Source of the DNA: Curtobacterium sp. MR_MD2014
GTDB lineage: Bacteria; Actinomycetota; Actinomycetes; Actinomycetales; Microbacteriaceae
Assembly (NCBI RefSeq): GCF_000772085.1
Contig: NZ_CP009755.1
Span: 930,001 to 994,000 of the forward strand
Direction of reading: 5' to 3'
Length of the DNA: 64,000 nucleotides
Part shown: piece by piece, positions 55,606 to 64,000 of the stretch
Layout of the letters: the number at the start of each line of letters is the position of its first letter
Numbering within the stretch: the stretch's first letter is position 1
The notes under the pieces: model-generated
What the model was told of the DNA's origin: nothing
The model's input: the letters and a program-made list of their open reading frames with translations, nothing else
Database searches by the model: none
Position numbers and translations under genes: made by a program

Positions 55606-56757
55606 ATGACCCGCAGGACCTGGATCCCCATCACCGCCGCAGCGGCGGTCGTCGTCGCCGTCGGCGTCGCCCTCGTCGCCGTCCGTCCGTGGAGCGACGC
55701 CGTGCCGCAGGCAGGAGCGACCTCGAGCGTGACCTCGTCGCCCGCCCCGGACGTCGACCGCAGCGCCGCCGAGCTGCGGCAGGACTTCCTCGACGACTAC
55801 GTGCAGGACGGCCGGGTCGTCCGCACCGACCAGGGCGGCGACACCGTCAGCGAGGGGCAGGCCTACGGTCTGCTCATCGCCTACGCGGACGACGACCGTG
55901 CGACCTTCGGCGACATCTGGTCGTGGACGAAGCGGCACCTGGTGACCGACGACGACCTGCTCGCGTGGCGGTGGACCCCGGAGGACGGGGTCGTCGACGG
56001 CCAGTCCGCGAGCGATGCCGACCTCGACGCCGCCCGGGCACTCGTGCTCGCCGGCGACCGGTGGGGCGACGAGCGGTACACCGCCGCGGGCAGGGCGATG
56101 GCGTCGGCGATCCTCGAGCACGAGACGGCGGAGACCGACCTCGGGACGATCCTGCTGCCGGGGCCGTGGGCGGACACCGAGCCGTACCGGTACGACGCGT
56201 CCTACGCGTCACCCGCCGCGTTCCGGGTCCTGGAGCGGGCGACCGGCGACCGCCGCTGGGCGGAGCTCACCGAGGGCTCTCGTGCGGTGACCGCCGCCGT
56301 GCTCGACGTCAGCGACCTGCCGAGCGACTGGTCCCAGGTGCACGCCGACGGCACGGTCGAACCGATGCCCGCGAACGGCGACCAGGGCAGCGTCGTCTAC
56401 GGGTGGGACGCGATGCGGCTGCCGCTGCGCTACGCCGAGGCGTGCTCGGCCGAGGACCGCACGCTCGCCGGGTCGATCGCGCCGACCCTGCGCCGGAGCA
56501 CCGAGCTCGCAGCCCAGCTCGACCTGGGCGGCACGGCCGTGACCGGGGACACCAGCGCGCTCGCCTACGCCGCACGGGCAGCGGCCGAGCACGCGGCCGG
56601 TTCGTCGGCGGCGGCGTCGGCCGACCTGCGGCGGATGGACCGGACCTCGGCGACCACCCCGACCTACTACGGCGACGCGTGGGCAGCGCTCGGCGCGACC
56701 ATGCTCACGTCCGACGTCCTCGGTGGCTGCGCGTCCGACGCGGGAGGCGCCTCGTGA
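55606..56757 (+). CDS. Secreted family 8 glycoside hydrolase (endoglucanase-like)
   Basis: A 383-residue enzyme. The N-terminal hydrophobic stretch (ITAAAAVVVAVGVALVAV) is a membrane anchor or signal. The GH8 catalytic Glu83 lies in VSEGQAYGLL, and the substrate/catalytic Asp cluster in SDADLDAARAL (Asp137/139/141). The alpha/alpha-barrel continues with YDASYASPAAFRVL and a GDQGSVVYGWDAMRLPLR segment. GH8 enzymes (for example BcsZ) trim beta-1,4-glucan during cellulose synthesis in other bacteria. ATG preceded by GGAAGAGG. It overlaps the sortase by four bases. Confidence 0.9.
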   Translation: MTRRTWIPITAAAAVVVAVGVALVAVRPWSDAVPQAGATSSVTSSPAPDVDRSAAELRQDFLDDYVQDGRVVRTDQGGDTVSEGQAYGLLIAYADDDRATFGDIWSWTKRHLVTDDDLLAWRWTPEDGVVDGQSASDADLDAARALVLAGDRWGDERYTAAGRAMASAILEHETAETDLGTILLPGPWADTEPYRYDASYASPAAFRVLERATGDRRWAELTEGSRAVTAAVLDVSDLPSDWSQVHADGTVEPMPANGDQGSVVYGWDAMRLPLRYAEACSAEDRTLAGSIAPTLRRSTELAAQLDLGGTAVTGDTSALAYAARAAAEHAAGSSAAASADLRRMDRTSATTPTYYGDAWAALGATMLTSDVLGGCASDAGGAS

Positions 56758-57467
56758 CCGGGCGTCGGACCGCGACCGGACCGAGCCGGTGGTGGTCCGG
56801 CCGCCCCGGCGTGATCGTCGGTGGAGCGGTGGCGGCGGTCCTCGTCGGCGGCGGCATCGCCGGGGTGGCCGTCGCCACCACGGGGACCGACGCCGCGGGG
56901 ACCCGGACGGCGGCGACCAGCAGCCCGTCCGCGAGGACGGACCCGGGTGCGGCGGCGAACGGCTCCGGGGCCGGCGACACGTCGGGCTTCCAGGACCCCG
57001 CTGCCCCGGCGGCACGCTCGACCGCCACGCCGGTGCGGGTGGAGATCCCGGCGATCGGTGTGTCCTCGGGCCTCGAGGACCTCGGCCGCGGTGCCGCTGG
57101 GGAGCTCGACCCGCCGGAGGACTGGGACAGCGCGGGCTGGTTCGCCGACGGCATCGTGCCGGGGCAGGTCGGGCCGGCCGTGATCGCCGGGCACGTCGAC
57201 AGCCCGACGAGCGCAGCCGTCTTCTTCCGGCTCGACGAACTCGTGGCCGGGGACGAGATCCACGTGGCGATGTCCGACGGCACGACCCGCACCTTCACGG
57301 TCGACCGTTCGGAGCGCGCCGCGAAGTCGGCCTTCCCGACGAGTGACGTGTACGGCAGCGCACCGACCCCGCAGCTCCGGCTGATCACGTGCGACGGTAC
57401 GTTCGACACCGCGACCGGGCACTACACGGACAATCTGATCGTGTTCGCAGACCTGACGTCGGGCTGA
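56754..57467 (+). CDS. Class F sortase-like protein
   Basis: A 237-residue single-pass membrane protein. TM at about residues 19-41, a Thr/Ala/Gly-rich spacer, then a sortase domain with His147 in IAGHVDS and the nucleophile Cys213 in ITCDGTFD. The TDNLIVFADL motif that follows has Thr225 where class F enzymes often carry the catalytic Arg before Asp-Asn, which needs checking. No LPxTG-type substrate is encoded nearby. GTG start in the GH8 stop overlap, so it is co-translated with the hydrolase. Confidence 0.82.
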   Translation: MTGRRTATGPSRWWSGRPGVIVGGAVAAVLVGGGIAGVAVATTGTDAAGTRTAATSSPSARTDPGAAANGSGAGDTSGFQDPAAPAARSTATPVRVEIPAIGVSSGLEDLGRGAAGELDPPEDWDSAGWFADGIVPGQVGPAVIAGHVDSPTSAAVFFRLDELVAGDEIHVAMSDGTTRTFTVDRSERAAKSAFPTSDVYGSAPTPQLRLITCDGTFDTATGHYTDNLIVFADLTSG

Positions 57468-57512
57468 CGCAGGGCGACCCGATACCCTTCGATGCGAACC
57501 GCGAGGAGCACC

Positions 57513-58307
57513 ATGAGCACGTCCCTGGTCATCATCCCGACCTACGACGAGGCGGAGAACGTCCGCCCGATCGTCGCCCGCACCCTGGCCGCGACCGACG
57601 ACAGCGTCCACGTGCTCGTCGTCGACGACAACTCCCCGGACGGTACCGGCGACATCGCGGACGAGATCGCGCGTGAGACCGACCGGGTCCACGTGATGCA
57701 CCGGACGGTGAAGGACGGCCTCGGCGGCGCGTACCTCGCGGGGTTCGCCTGGGGCCTCGAGCACGGCTACGACAAGCTCGTCGAGATGGACGCGGACGGC
57801 TCGCACCACCCGGAGTACCTCCCGTGGATGCTCGAGCTCGCCGACTCGAACGACCTCGTGCTCGGCTCCCGCTGGATCAAGGGTGGCGAGGTCGAGAACT
57901 GGCCGTGGTACCGCGAACTGCTGTCCCGCGGCGGGAACCTCTACACGCGGATGGCGCTCGGCATCGCGGTGCGTGACGCGACCGGCGGCTTCCGGGTGTT
58001 CACGTCGAAGGCGTTCGAGCGGATCGACCTGGCCGGGGTCGCGTCGAAGGGGTACTGCTTCCAGGTCGACCTGTGCTGGCGTGCGCTCGAGGCCGGGTTG
58101 CGGGTCGTCGAGACGCCGATCACCTTCACCGAGCGCGAGTTCGGCGTCTCGAAGATGAGCGGCAACATCGTCCGTGAGAGCCTGACGCTCGTGACGAAGT
58201 GGGGCATCGACCGGCGGGTGCGCGAGGTGCGCTCGGTCGTGAAGGACCACCGCCGACTGCCCTCGGTGCGCAAGAACGCGCACGCGGTCGGAGACCAGTC
58301 CGCCTGA
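57513..58307 (+). CDS. Polyprenol-phosphate-mannose synthase (DPM1-like GT2)
   Basis: A 264-residue cytoplasmic GT2 enzyme. Motifs are VIIPTYDEAENV, VVDDNSPDGTGDIAD (donor-binding), the DxD in MDADGSHHPEYLP, VLGSRW and FRVFTSKAFE, plus TFTEREFGVSKMS with the usual catalytic-site loop. It probably transfers mannose from GDP-mannose to polyprenyl phosphate, the donor for GT39 enzymes such as the one at 52299. It lacks the C-terminal membrane domain of larger DPM-type proteins. ATG with GAGGAG ribosome site; TACCCT at 57484-57489 is a plausible -10. Confidence 0.92.
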   Translation: MSTSLVIIPTYDEAENVRPIVARTLAATDDSVHVLVVDDNSPDGTGDIADEIARETDRVHVMHRTVKDGLGGAYLAGFAWGLEHGYDKLVEMDADGSHHPEYLPWMLELADSNDLVLGSRWIKGGEVENWPWYRELLSRGGNLYTRMALGIAVRDATGGFRVFTSKAFERIDLAGVASKGYCFQVDLCWRALEAGLRVVETPITFTEREFGVSKMSGNIVRESLTLVTKWGIDRRVREVRSVVKDHRRLPSVRKNAHAVGDQSA

Positions 58308-58406
58308 CCCGCAACGGCCCGGGACCGGTGCCGGTGATGGCCCGGTACCGGTAGCGGTTCTGCCGCGCCGTGCCCGGCCGGTGTCGTGGCCACTCTGCTC
58401 CGCGCA

Positions 58407-58447
58407 AGCGACAGTCCCCCGTGGGGGTTCCACGGGGGACTGTCGCT
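58407..58447. terminator. Strong bidirectional hairpin terminator
   Basis: An 18-bp perfect stem (58407-58424 with 58430-58447) with a five-base loop. It lies between the convergent polyprenol-phosphate-mannose synthase and treZ genes, 26 bases from the treZ stop. Confidence 0.85.
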
Positions 58448-58473
58448 CACGCAGATCGGTCAGGGGACGTCCG

Positions 58474-60228
58474 TCAGCGCAGGACCACCACGCCGCGCGA
58501 CGCGAACCGGACCACACCGGCGTCGACGCTCGCCTCACCGAAGCGGTAGAGCTCCTCACCGGTCGCGTCCGGGACGGACACCTCGGCAGCGTCGTCGGCG
58601 AAGTTCACCACGACGTGCACCGGCGCCGCGTCGGGCCCGAGCAGACCGCGGGTCAGCACGAGCCAGCGGTCGTCGCCGTCGAAGCGGACGGCGTTCGCCT
58701 CGTAGCGGTGGTCGACGAAGGCCTGCTCGGTGCGGCGCAGCGCGACGAGCACGCGGTAGGCCCGGAGGATCCGTGCACCCCGCTCCGAGGTGACGTCGGC
58801 CCAGTCGAGCTTCGAGTTCGAGAACGTCGTCGGGTCCTGCGGGTCCGGGACGACCGATTCGTCCCAACCGTGCTCCGCGAACTCGGCGATCCGACCCTTC
58901 GCCGTGATCTCGCCCAGCGCCTTCTCCGGGTGGGAGGTGAAGAACTGCCACGGCGTGGTCGCGGCGAACTCCTCGCCCATGAACAGCATCGGCGTGAACG
59001 GGCCGAGCAGCGTCAGCGCCGCGGCGATGACGAGCGACTCGTCGTCGAGTGACGCCGCGAGCCGGTCGCCCGCGGCGCGGTTGCCGATCTGGTCGTGGTT
59101 CTGGTTCGCGACGACCAGCGCCGTCGCGGGCGACGTCCCGCGGTCGATCGGTCGACCGTGCCGCTTCCCGCGGAACGACGACCAGGTGCCGTCGTGGAAG
59201 AACCCGTGCTCCAGGACCTTCGCCAGCGCCGAGAGCGGTGCGAAGTCGGCGTAGTAGCCGTTCGTCTCGCCGGTGAGCGCCACGTGGACGGCGTGGTGGA
59301 AGTCGTCCGACCACTGTCCGGTCAGGCCGTACCCGGAGGCCTCCTGCGGACGGAACATGACCGGGTCGTTGAGGTCCGACTCGGCGATGAGCGAGAGCGG
59401 GCGCCCGACGAACTCCGAGTACGACTCGGTCTCGGAGGCCATGACCTGCAGCACGTGCGGGCGCGTGGTGTCCCGGATCGCGTGCACCGCGTCGAGCCGG
59501 AGTCCGTCGACGTGGTGGTCGCGGAACCACATCCGCACGTTGTCCAGCACGTACCGCCGGACCTCGGGGTGCTCGACGTTGACCGAGTCGCCCCAGGTGT
59601 TCCCGAGCCCCTGCAGCAGGTACGGACCGTACAGCGGCAGGTAGTTCCCGCTCGGGCCGAGGTGGTTGTAGACGACGTCCTGGATGACCCCGAGGCCCAG
59701 CGCGTGGGCGGTGTCGACGAAGCGGTCGTAGGCGTCGGGACCGCCGTAGGGGTGGTGCACGGCGAACCAGCCGACCCCGTCGTAGCCCCAGTTCCACTCG
59801 CCGTTGACGGCGTTGACGGGGAGCAGCTCGACGAACTCCACGCCGAGCTCGACGAGGTGGTCGAGCTTCGCGGCCGCAGCGTCGAGGGTGCCCTCGGGCG
59901 TGTAGGTGCCGATGTGCATCTCGTAGATCACACCGCCGCGGGCGGGACGGCCCGTCCAGGCCTCGTCGGTCCACGCGAAGCGCTCCGGGTCGACGACCTC
60001 GGACGTGCCGTGCACCCCGTCCGGCTGGTACCGGCTGCGGGGGTCCGGACGGACGTCCTCGTCGTCGTCGATGCGGAAGCCGTAGCGGGCACCGACCACG
60101 GGAGCGACCTCGTCGGTGCTCCACCAGTCGTCGTCACCGCGGGTCAGGGCGTACTCGACGTCGTCGACGACCAGGCGCACGCGCTCGGGGTTCGGCGCCC
60201 AGACGGCGTAGCGGGCGGGAACGGTCAT
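58474..60228 (-). CDS. treZ: Malto-oligosyltrehalose trehalohydrolase
   Basis: A 584-residue GH13 enzyme that cuts trehalose from malto-oligosyltrehalose. The N-terminal beta-sandwich ([18 protein letters not shown]) is short. The catalytic nucleophile Asp246 lies in [10 protein letters not shown] and the general acid Glu283 in [27 protein letters not shown] and [14 protein letters not shown] are family conserved. ATG at 60228 overlaps the treY stop by four bases. Last gene of treX-treY-treZ. Confidence 0.95.
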   Translation of the reverse strand: MTVPARYAVWAPNPERVRLVVDDVEYALTRGDDDWWSTDEVAPVVGARYGFRIDDDEDVRPDPRSRYQPDGVHGTSEVVDPERFAWTDEAWTGRPARGGVIYEMHIGTYTPEGTLDAAAAKLDHLVELGVEFVELLPVNAVNGEWNWGYDGVGWFAVHHPYGGPDAYDRFVDTAHALGLGVIQDVVYNHLGPSGNYLPLYGPYLLQGLGNTWGDSVNVEHPEVRRYVLDNVRMWFRDHHVDGLRLDAVHAIRDTTRPHVLQVMASETESYSEFVGRPLSLIAESDLNDPVMFRPQEASGYGLTGQWSDDFHHAVHVALTGETNGYYADFAPLSALAKVLEHGFFHDGTWSSFRGKRHGRPIDRGTSPATALVVANQNHDQIGNRAAGDRLAASLDDESLVIAAALTLLGPFTPMLFMGEEFAATTPWQFFTSHPEKALGEITAKGRIAEFAEHGWDESVVPDPQDPTTFSNSKLDWADVTSERGARILRAYRVLVALRRTEQAFVDHRYEANAVRFDGDDRWLVLTRGLLGPDAAPVHVVVNFADDAAEVSVPDATGEELYRFGEASVDAGVVRFASRGVVVLR

Positions 60229-62672
60229 GCGTGACCCTCCAGGATCTCGATCTCGGCCTGCTGGTCGGAGACGGCGGTGCCGTCCGACCCGGAGGCCGCG
60301 GGGGTGGTCGTCGACGTGGACGAGGAGGCAGCGGCCGCCCCGGCGTCGGCGAGGTCGGCGGGCACGAGGAGCGCAACCGGCAGGTCCGTGAGCAGCTCGG
60401 CGAGCGCGATGCCGCGGGACGCGGGGAACCGTCGACCGGTGAGCAGGTCGACCCGGTCGAGCGGCACCGGGTGCACCAGGGTGTCGCCCCAGCCCCCGAC
60501 CCGCTCGAGTCCGACGGGCAGGCGTGTCGCGACGGTCACGGCACCGCCACGGTCGAACGCCAGGACGTGGTCGGCGGCGCTGCCCGTGGCCTCGAGCCCC
60601 AGGTAGCGGGTGAACAGCTCGGGGTGGTCGCGGCGCAGGCGCAGGGCCCGGCTGACGACGAGGGTCTTCACGGCACCGTCGAGTCCGACGGCCGGCAGCC
60701 GCTCGGGGCCGTCGTCCTCGGGGCCGTCGAGCCCGGCGAGCACGTGCCGGAGCTCGGCGTAGTCGACCGGTCGGCGGTTGTCGGGGTCGACGAGCGACCG
60801 GTCCCAGCCCTCGGTGCCCTGGTAGACGTCCGGCACGCCGGGCATCGTCAGCTGCACGAGCTTCTGGGCCAGCCCGTTCGACCACCCGGCAGCGTTGATG
60901 ACCTGGTCGAGCTCGTCGAGCACGGCCACGACCTGCGGATCGTCGAACGACGCGTCGACGAGCGCGTGCATCTGCTCCTCGAACGCCTCGTCCGGCTCGG
61001 TCCACGTCGTGCTGTCGCCGGCCTCGCGCGACGCCTTCTCGGCGTAGGCGTGCAGGCGATCGCGGCTCGCAGGACGTGCACCGACGATGGCCTGCCACAA
61101 CAGGTCCGCCATCACGGCGTCGTCGAGCGGGGCCAGGGATCGCAGCCGCGCGAGCGCGTCGGCCCACTCGGAGCCGAGCTCGGCGAGCACGCTGATGCGC
61201 GCACGGGTGTCCTCGCTGCGCTTCGTGTCGTGCGTGGTGAGCGTCGTCATGGTGTGCGGCCAGCTGCCCTGGCGGTCGCGCTGGGCCTGGTGGAAGTCCT
61301 CCACCGAGACGGCGAACAGGCTCGGGTCTGCGCCGACCTCGCTCAGGGTGGTCAGGCGCGACGTGCGGTAGAACGCGGTGTCCTCGACGCCCTTCGCCAT
61401 CACCATGCCCGACGTCTGCTGCAGCCGGACGGCCGCGGCGTGACCGGGGTCGACGAGCGCCGGTGCGATGCGGTCGATCACGTCGTCGAGGTCCGGGCGG
61501 GCCTCGGCGGCGCGTTCGAGGGCGTCGATGAGGTGGTGGACGCCCTCGGGCAGGTACGTCCGGTAGACCTCGAAGGACGCGACGATCTCGGCGACGGCGT
61601 CGACGACGCGGTCCTCGGGCACGTCGGGTGCCACGGGGGCGAGGAGCCGTGCGAGCCGGCGGACCTCGCTGCCGAGGATGCCGTCGGCGATCCCGCGCCG
61701 GGTGTCGTGCGTGAGCTGCTGCCAGTCGGCGGGCTCGGCACCGGACGCGGCGGTGAGCGCCGGTTCACCCGCGGGGTCGACGAAGACACGGTCGACCACG
61801 GCGAGGGCGTCGTAGCCGGTGGTGCCGTCGACCGGCCACGACGACGGGAGCTGCTCGCCGGGCTCGAGGATCTTCTCGACGAGCGTGTACGCGCCGCCGG
61901 TGAGGTCGTGCAGGTCCTGCAGGTACCCGGCGGGGTCGTACAGGCCGTCCGGGTGGTCGATGCGCAGGCCGTCCACGAGCCCGTCGCGGAACCAGCCGCC
62001 GATCGTCGCGTGGGACGAGGCGAACACTTCGGGCTCCTCGACGCGGATCGCCGCGAGGGTGTTGACCGCGAAGAAGCGACGGTAGTTGAGGTCGTGGTCC
62101 GCGCGCTTCCAGTGCACGAACTCGTAGTGCTGACGGGCGTGCACGGCTGCGACGTCGTCACCGTCCTGCACGGTCCCCTCGGCCGCCGGGTAGGCGGTCT
62201 CGCCGACGTACAGCCGGCCGTCCCGCAGCTCGACCGCGTCGAGCAGCCGGTCGTCGAGCACCGGGATCCGGATGCGCCCGTCCCCGGCCTGCCAGTCCAC
62301 GTCGAAGGCCCACGCGACGGGGGAGCCCTGTCCGGACTCGAGCAGGGACCACCACCACGGGTTCGCCTCGGGAGTGGCGACGCCGACGTGGTTCGGCACG
62401 ATGTCGACGAGGACGCCCAGCCCGGCGGCGTGCGCGGCCTCGGCGAGGGCTCGGAGCGCGGCGTCGCCGCCGCGCTCGGTGTCGACGTGCGAGTGGTCGA
62501 CGACGTCGTAGCCGTGCTGCGACCCGGGCTCGGCCTGCAGCACGGGGGAGAGGTAGACCCAGTCGGCACCGAGGGTGCGGATGTGGTCGACCACGCCCCG
62601 GGCGGCGTCGAGGTCGAAGTCTGCGGTGACCTGCAGCCGGTAGGTGGACGTGGGGACGCGGCGAGCGCTCAC
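60225..62672 (-). CDS. treY: Malto-oligosyltrehalose synthase
   Basis: An 815-residue GH13 enzyme that isomerises the terminal alpha-1,4 bond of malto-oligosaccharide to alpha,alpha-1,1. The N-terminus ([23 protein letters not shown]) and [27 protein letters not shown] are diagnostic. [22 protein letters not shown] (nucleophile Asp), [12 protein letters not shown] (acid Glu), [14 protein letters not shown] and [14 protein letters not shown] confirm it. A low-complexity Ala/Ser/Thr tail ends the protein. GTG start overlaps the treX stop by four bases. Confidence 0.96.
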   Translation of the reverse strand: MSARRVPTSTYRLQVTADFDLDAARGVVDHIRTLGADWVYLSPVLQAEPGSQHGYDVVDHSHVDTERGGDAALRALAEAAHAAGLGVLVDIVPNHVGVATPEANPWWWSLLESGQGSPVAWAFDVDWQAGDGRIRIPVLDDRLLDAVELRDGRLYVGETAYPAAEGTVQDGDDVAAVHARQHYEFVHWKRADHDLNYRRFFAVNTLAAIRVEEPEVFASSHATIGGWFRDGLVDGLRIDHPDGLYDPAGYLQDLHDLTGGAYTLVEKILEPGEQLPSSWPVDGTTGYDALAVVDRVFVDPAGEPALTAASGAEPADWQQLTHDTRRGIADGILGSEVRRLARLLAPVAPDVPEDRVVDAVAEIVASFEVYRTYLPEGVHHLIDALERAAEARPDLDDVIDRIAPALVDPGHAAAVRLQQTSGMVMAKGVEDTAFYRTSRLTTLSEVGADPSLFAVSVEDFHQAQRDRQGSWPHTMTTLTTHDTKRSEDTRARISVLAELGSEWADALARLRSLAPLDDAVMADLLWQAIVGARPASRDRLHAYAEKASREAGDSTTWTEPDEAFEEQMHALVDASFDDPQVVAVLDELDQVINAAGWSNGLAQKLVQLTMPGVPDVYQGTEGWDRSLVDPDNRRPVDYAELRHVLAGLDGPEDDGPERLPAVGLDGAVKTLVVSRALRLRRDHPELFTRYLGLEATGSAADHVLAFDRGGAVTVATRLPVGLERVGGWGDTLVHPVPLDRVDLLTGRRFPASRGIALAELLTDLPVALLVPADLADAGAAAASSSTSTTTPAASGSDGTAVSDQQAEIEILEGHA

Positions 62673-64000
62673 GCGGTGGCTCCTGTGGGATCGGGTTCGG
62701 GTTCGGTGTCAGGGGAGTCGGGGTCGGCGTCGGTCTCGTTGACCGGGTCCGTTGCGGACGTGCCCTCGGCCGACGCCGTCAGCTGTTCCGCCCCGGACGG
62801 AGCAGCGTCGGACGGTTCCGCGCCGGACGGTGCAGCGTCGGACGGTGCAGCGTCGGACGGTTCCGCCCCGGACGGTTCCGGGTCGGTGGCGGACGCCGCC
62901 GTGGACGCCGCGGGGTTGGTCGGGGTGGACTGCCGCCCGCCCTCGACCGACTCCACCTGCGTGGTGGTGACCTCGTGGTCGGGCTCGGCACGGAGCACGA
63001 TCATCGAGCGCGCCGGCACGTCGAGCGGGGTCCCGGCGTCGAGGACCGTCTCGCGGGCGCCGGGTTCGGCCGTGTCGATCCGGACGGTCCACCCGGGCGA
63101 GTACTCCTCGGGCGGCAGGGTGAAGGTCACGACGTCGTCGTGTGCGTTGTAGTACGTCAGGAACGCCACGTCGGTCACACGCTCGCCCCAGCGGTCGCGG
63201 CCGCGGATGCCCTCGCCGTTCAGGTACATGCCGACGCTCTTGCCGAAGCCGGAGTCCCAGTCCTCGGGGTCCATCGCGTCGCCGGACGGGGTCAGCCACA
63301 CGACGTCGGGCAGTGGCTCGCCCTCGCCCCGGCGCACCGGACGACCGTTGAAGTACCGGGTGCGGCGGAAGGTCGGGTGGTCGTGCCGGAGCTTCACGAC
63401 GTCGGCGGTGAACTGCACGAGTTCGTCGTCGGCGTGCTCCCAGTCGATCCAGCTGATCGCGGAGTCCTGCGCGTACACGTTGTTGTTGCCGTGCTGGGTG
63501 CGGCCGAGCTCGTCGCCGTGGGCGATCATCGGCACGCCCTGGCTGAGCAGCAGGGTGGCGAGGAAGTTCCGCCGGCGCTGCAGTCGGAGCGCGGCGACCT
63601 CCGGGTCGTCCGTCGGCCCCTCGACGCCCGAGTTCCACGACCGGTTGTGGCTCTCGCCGTCGTTGTTGTCCTCGCCGTTGGCGTCGTTGTGCTTCTCGTT
63701 GTACGCGACCAGGTCGTACAGCGTGAAGCCGTCGTGGGCGGTGATGAAGTTGATGCTCGCCTTGGGCGTCCGGCCGTCGTGCTCGTACAGGTCGGCCGAC
63801 CCGGAGATGCGCGAGGCGAACTCGCCGAGCGTCGAGGGCTCGCCCCGCCAGAAGTCACGCACGGTGTCGCGGTACTTGCCGTTCCACTCGGACCACTGCG
63901 GCGGGAAGTTGCCGACCTGGTACCCGCCGGGCCCGACGTCCCACGGCTCGGCGATGAGCTTGACCTGGGACACGATCGGGTCCTGCTGGACCAGTTCGAA
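62669..64000 (-). CDS. treX: Glycogen debranching enzyme, 3' part (N-terminus beyond window)
   Basis: An open frame from the window edge to a TGA at 62669-62671 gives the last 443 residues. [36 protein letters not shown] and [24 protein letters not shown] identify isoamylase-type debranching enzymes (GlgX/TreX); the conserved AEPWD contributes the catalytic Glu. It probably debranches glycogen for TreY and TreZ. A Ser/Ala/Asp/Pro-rich tail of about 70 residues contains six 5-residue repeats. An internal ATG at 63973 exists, but the frame is open upstream, so that is not the true start. Confidence 0.95.
   Translation of the reverse strand, partial: FELVQQDPIVSQVKLIAEPWDVGPGGYQVGNFPPQWSEWNGKYRDTVRDFWRGEPSTLGEFASRISGSADLYEHDGRTPKASINFITAHDGFTLYDLVAYNEKHNDANGEDNNDGESHNRSWNSGVEGPTDDPEVAALRLQRRRNFLATLLLSQGVPMIAHGDELGRTQHGNNNVYAQDSAISWIDWEHADDELVQFTADVVKLRHDHPTFRRTRYFNGRPVRRGEGEPLPDVVWLTPSGDAMDPEDWDSGFGKSVGMYLNGEGIRGRDRWGERVTDVAFLTYYNAHDDVVTFTLPPEEYSPGWTVRIDTAEPGARETVLDAGTPLDVPARSMIVLRAEPDHEVTTTQVESVEGGRQSTPTNPAASTAASATDPEPSGAEPSDAAPSDAAPSGAEPSDAAPSGAEQLTASAEGTSATDPVNETDADPDSPDTEPEPDPTGATA
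62783..62872 (-). repeat. Six tandem 15-bp units coding a pentapeptide repeat in the treX tail
   Basis: Units of 15 bp (62783-62872) encode S(G/D)A(E/A)P/Q pentapeptides. They lie in the C-terminal extension after the debranching domain. The repeat length keeps the reading frame. Confidence 0.9.

Overview
The window is very GC-rich, gene-dense and uses GTG/TTG starts freely. It encodes several actinobacterial markers: DUF3039, DUF3054 and DUF3097 proteins, GatCAB, class F sortase and MpaB/DUF2236 proteins. Taken together this suggests a chromosome segment from a Microbacteriaceae member, Curtobacterium-like. The genus is inference, since no rRNA is present. I saw no integrase, transposase, phage gene or CRISPR array.

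Layout. 1-702: C-terminal part of an HtrA-like protease. 0.9-7.9 kb: a cell-wall glycopolymer locus with two GT2 enzymes, a CDP-alcohol phosphotransferase, a CDP-glycerol glycerophosphotransferase, a Wzm/Wzt-type (TagGH-type) ABC exporter and a LicC-like nucleotidyltransferase. 8.2-11.1 kb: an ABC ATPase/permease pair. 11.3-15.2 kb: DUF3039, pncB (minus) and the overlapping run murI-rph-rdgB. 15.4-17.7 kb: DedA, tRNA-Leu(UAG) and an MFS transporter. 17.8-29.1 kb: the housekeeping run mnmA-ligA-gatC-gatA-gatB, with a secreted alpha/beta hydrolase and a class A penicillin-binding protein between ligA and gatC. 29.2-31.6 kb: a type III polyketide synthase/methyltransferase pair and a lipoprotein. 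31.6-38.7 kb: alcohol dehydrogenase, DUF3097, a protein of unknown function, DUF3054, a Q/G/Y-rich protein and a DrrAB-like transporter. 38.7-49.96 kb: APC permease, EamA transporter, acyl-CoA ligase, MpaB-like protein, two aldo/keto reductases, a DinB-fold protein, YceI and a DUF559-like protein. 50.2-58.3 kb: a probable exopolysaccharide/glycosylation locus (GtrA, cellulose-synthase-like GT2, GT39, DUF4397, GH8, sortase F, polyprenol-phosphate-mannose synthase). 58.5-64 kb: the trehalose operon treX(partial)-treY-treZ on the minus strand.

Non-coding signal is the most unusual aspect. Intergenic gaps carry two dispersed palindromic repeat families. One is a 48-base perfect hairpin element with three near-identical copies, one of which carries a base-pair-preserving double change. 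The other is a REP-like family built from inverted copies of CGAGCGGGCGGA. There are also several short tandem arrays of 6, 19, 30, 84 and 93 bp units. Many genes show a -10 hexamer (TANNNT or close) whose last base lies 5-8, usually 6, bases before the start codon, the arrangement expected for leaderless transcription. A MarR-type palindrome overlaps the -35 box of the yceI promoter, and a hairpin buries the ribosome-binding site of gtrA.
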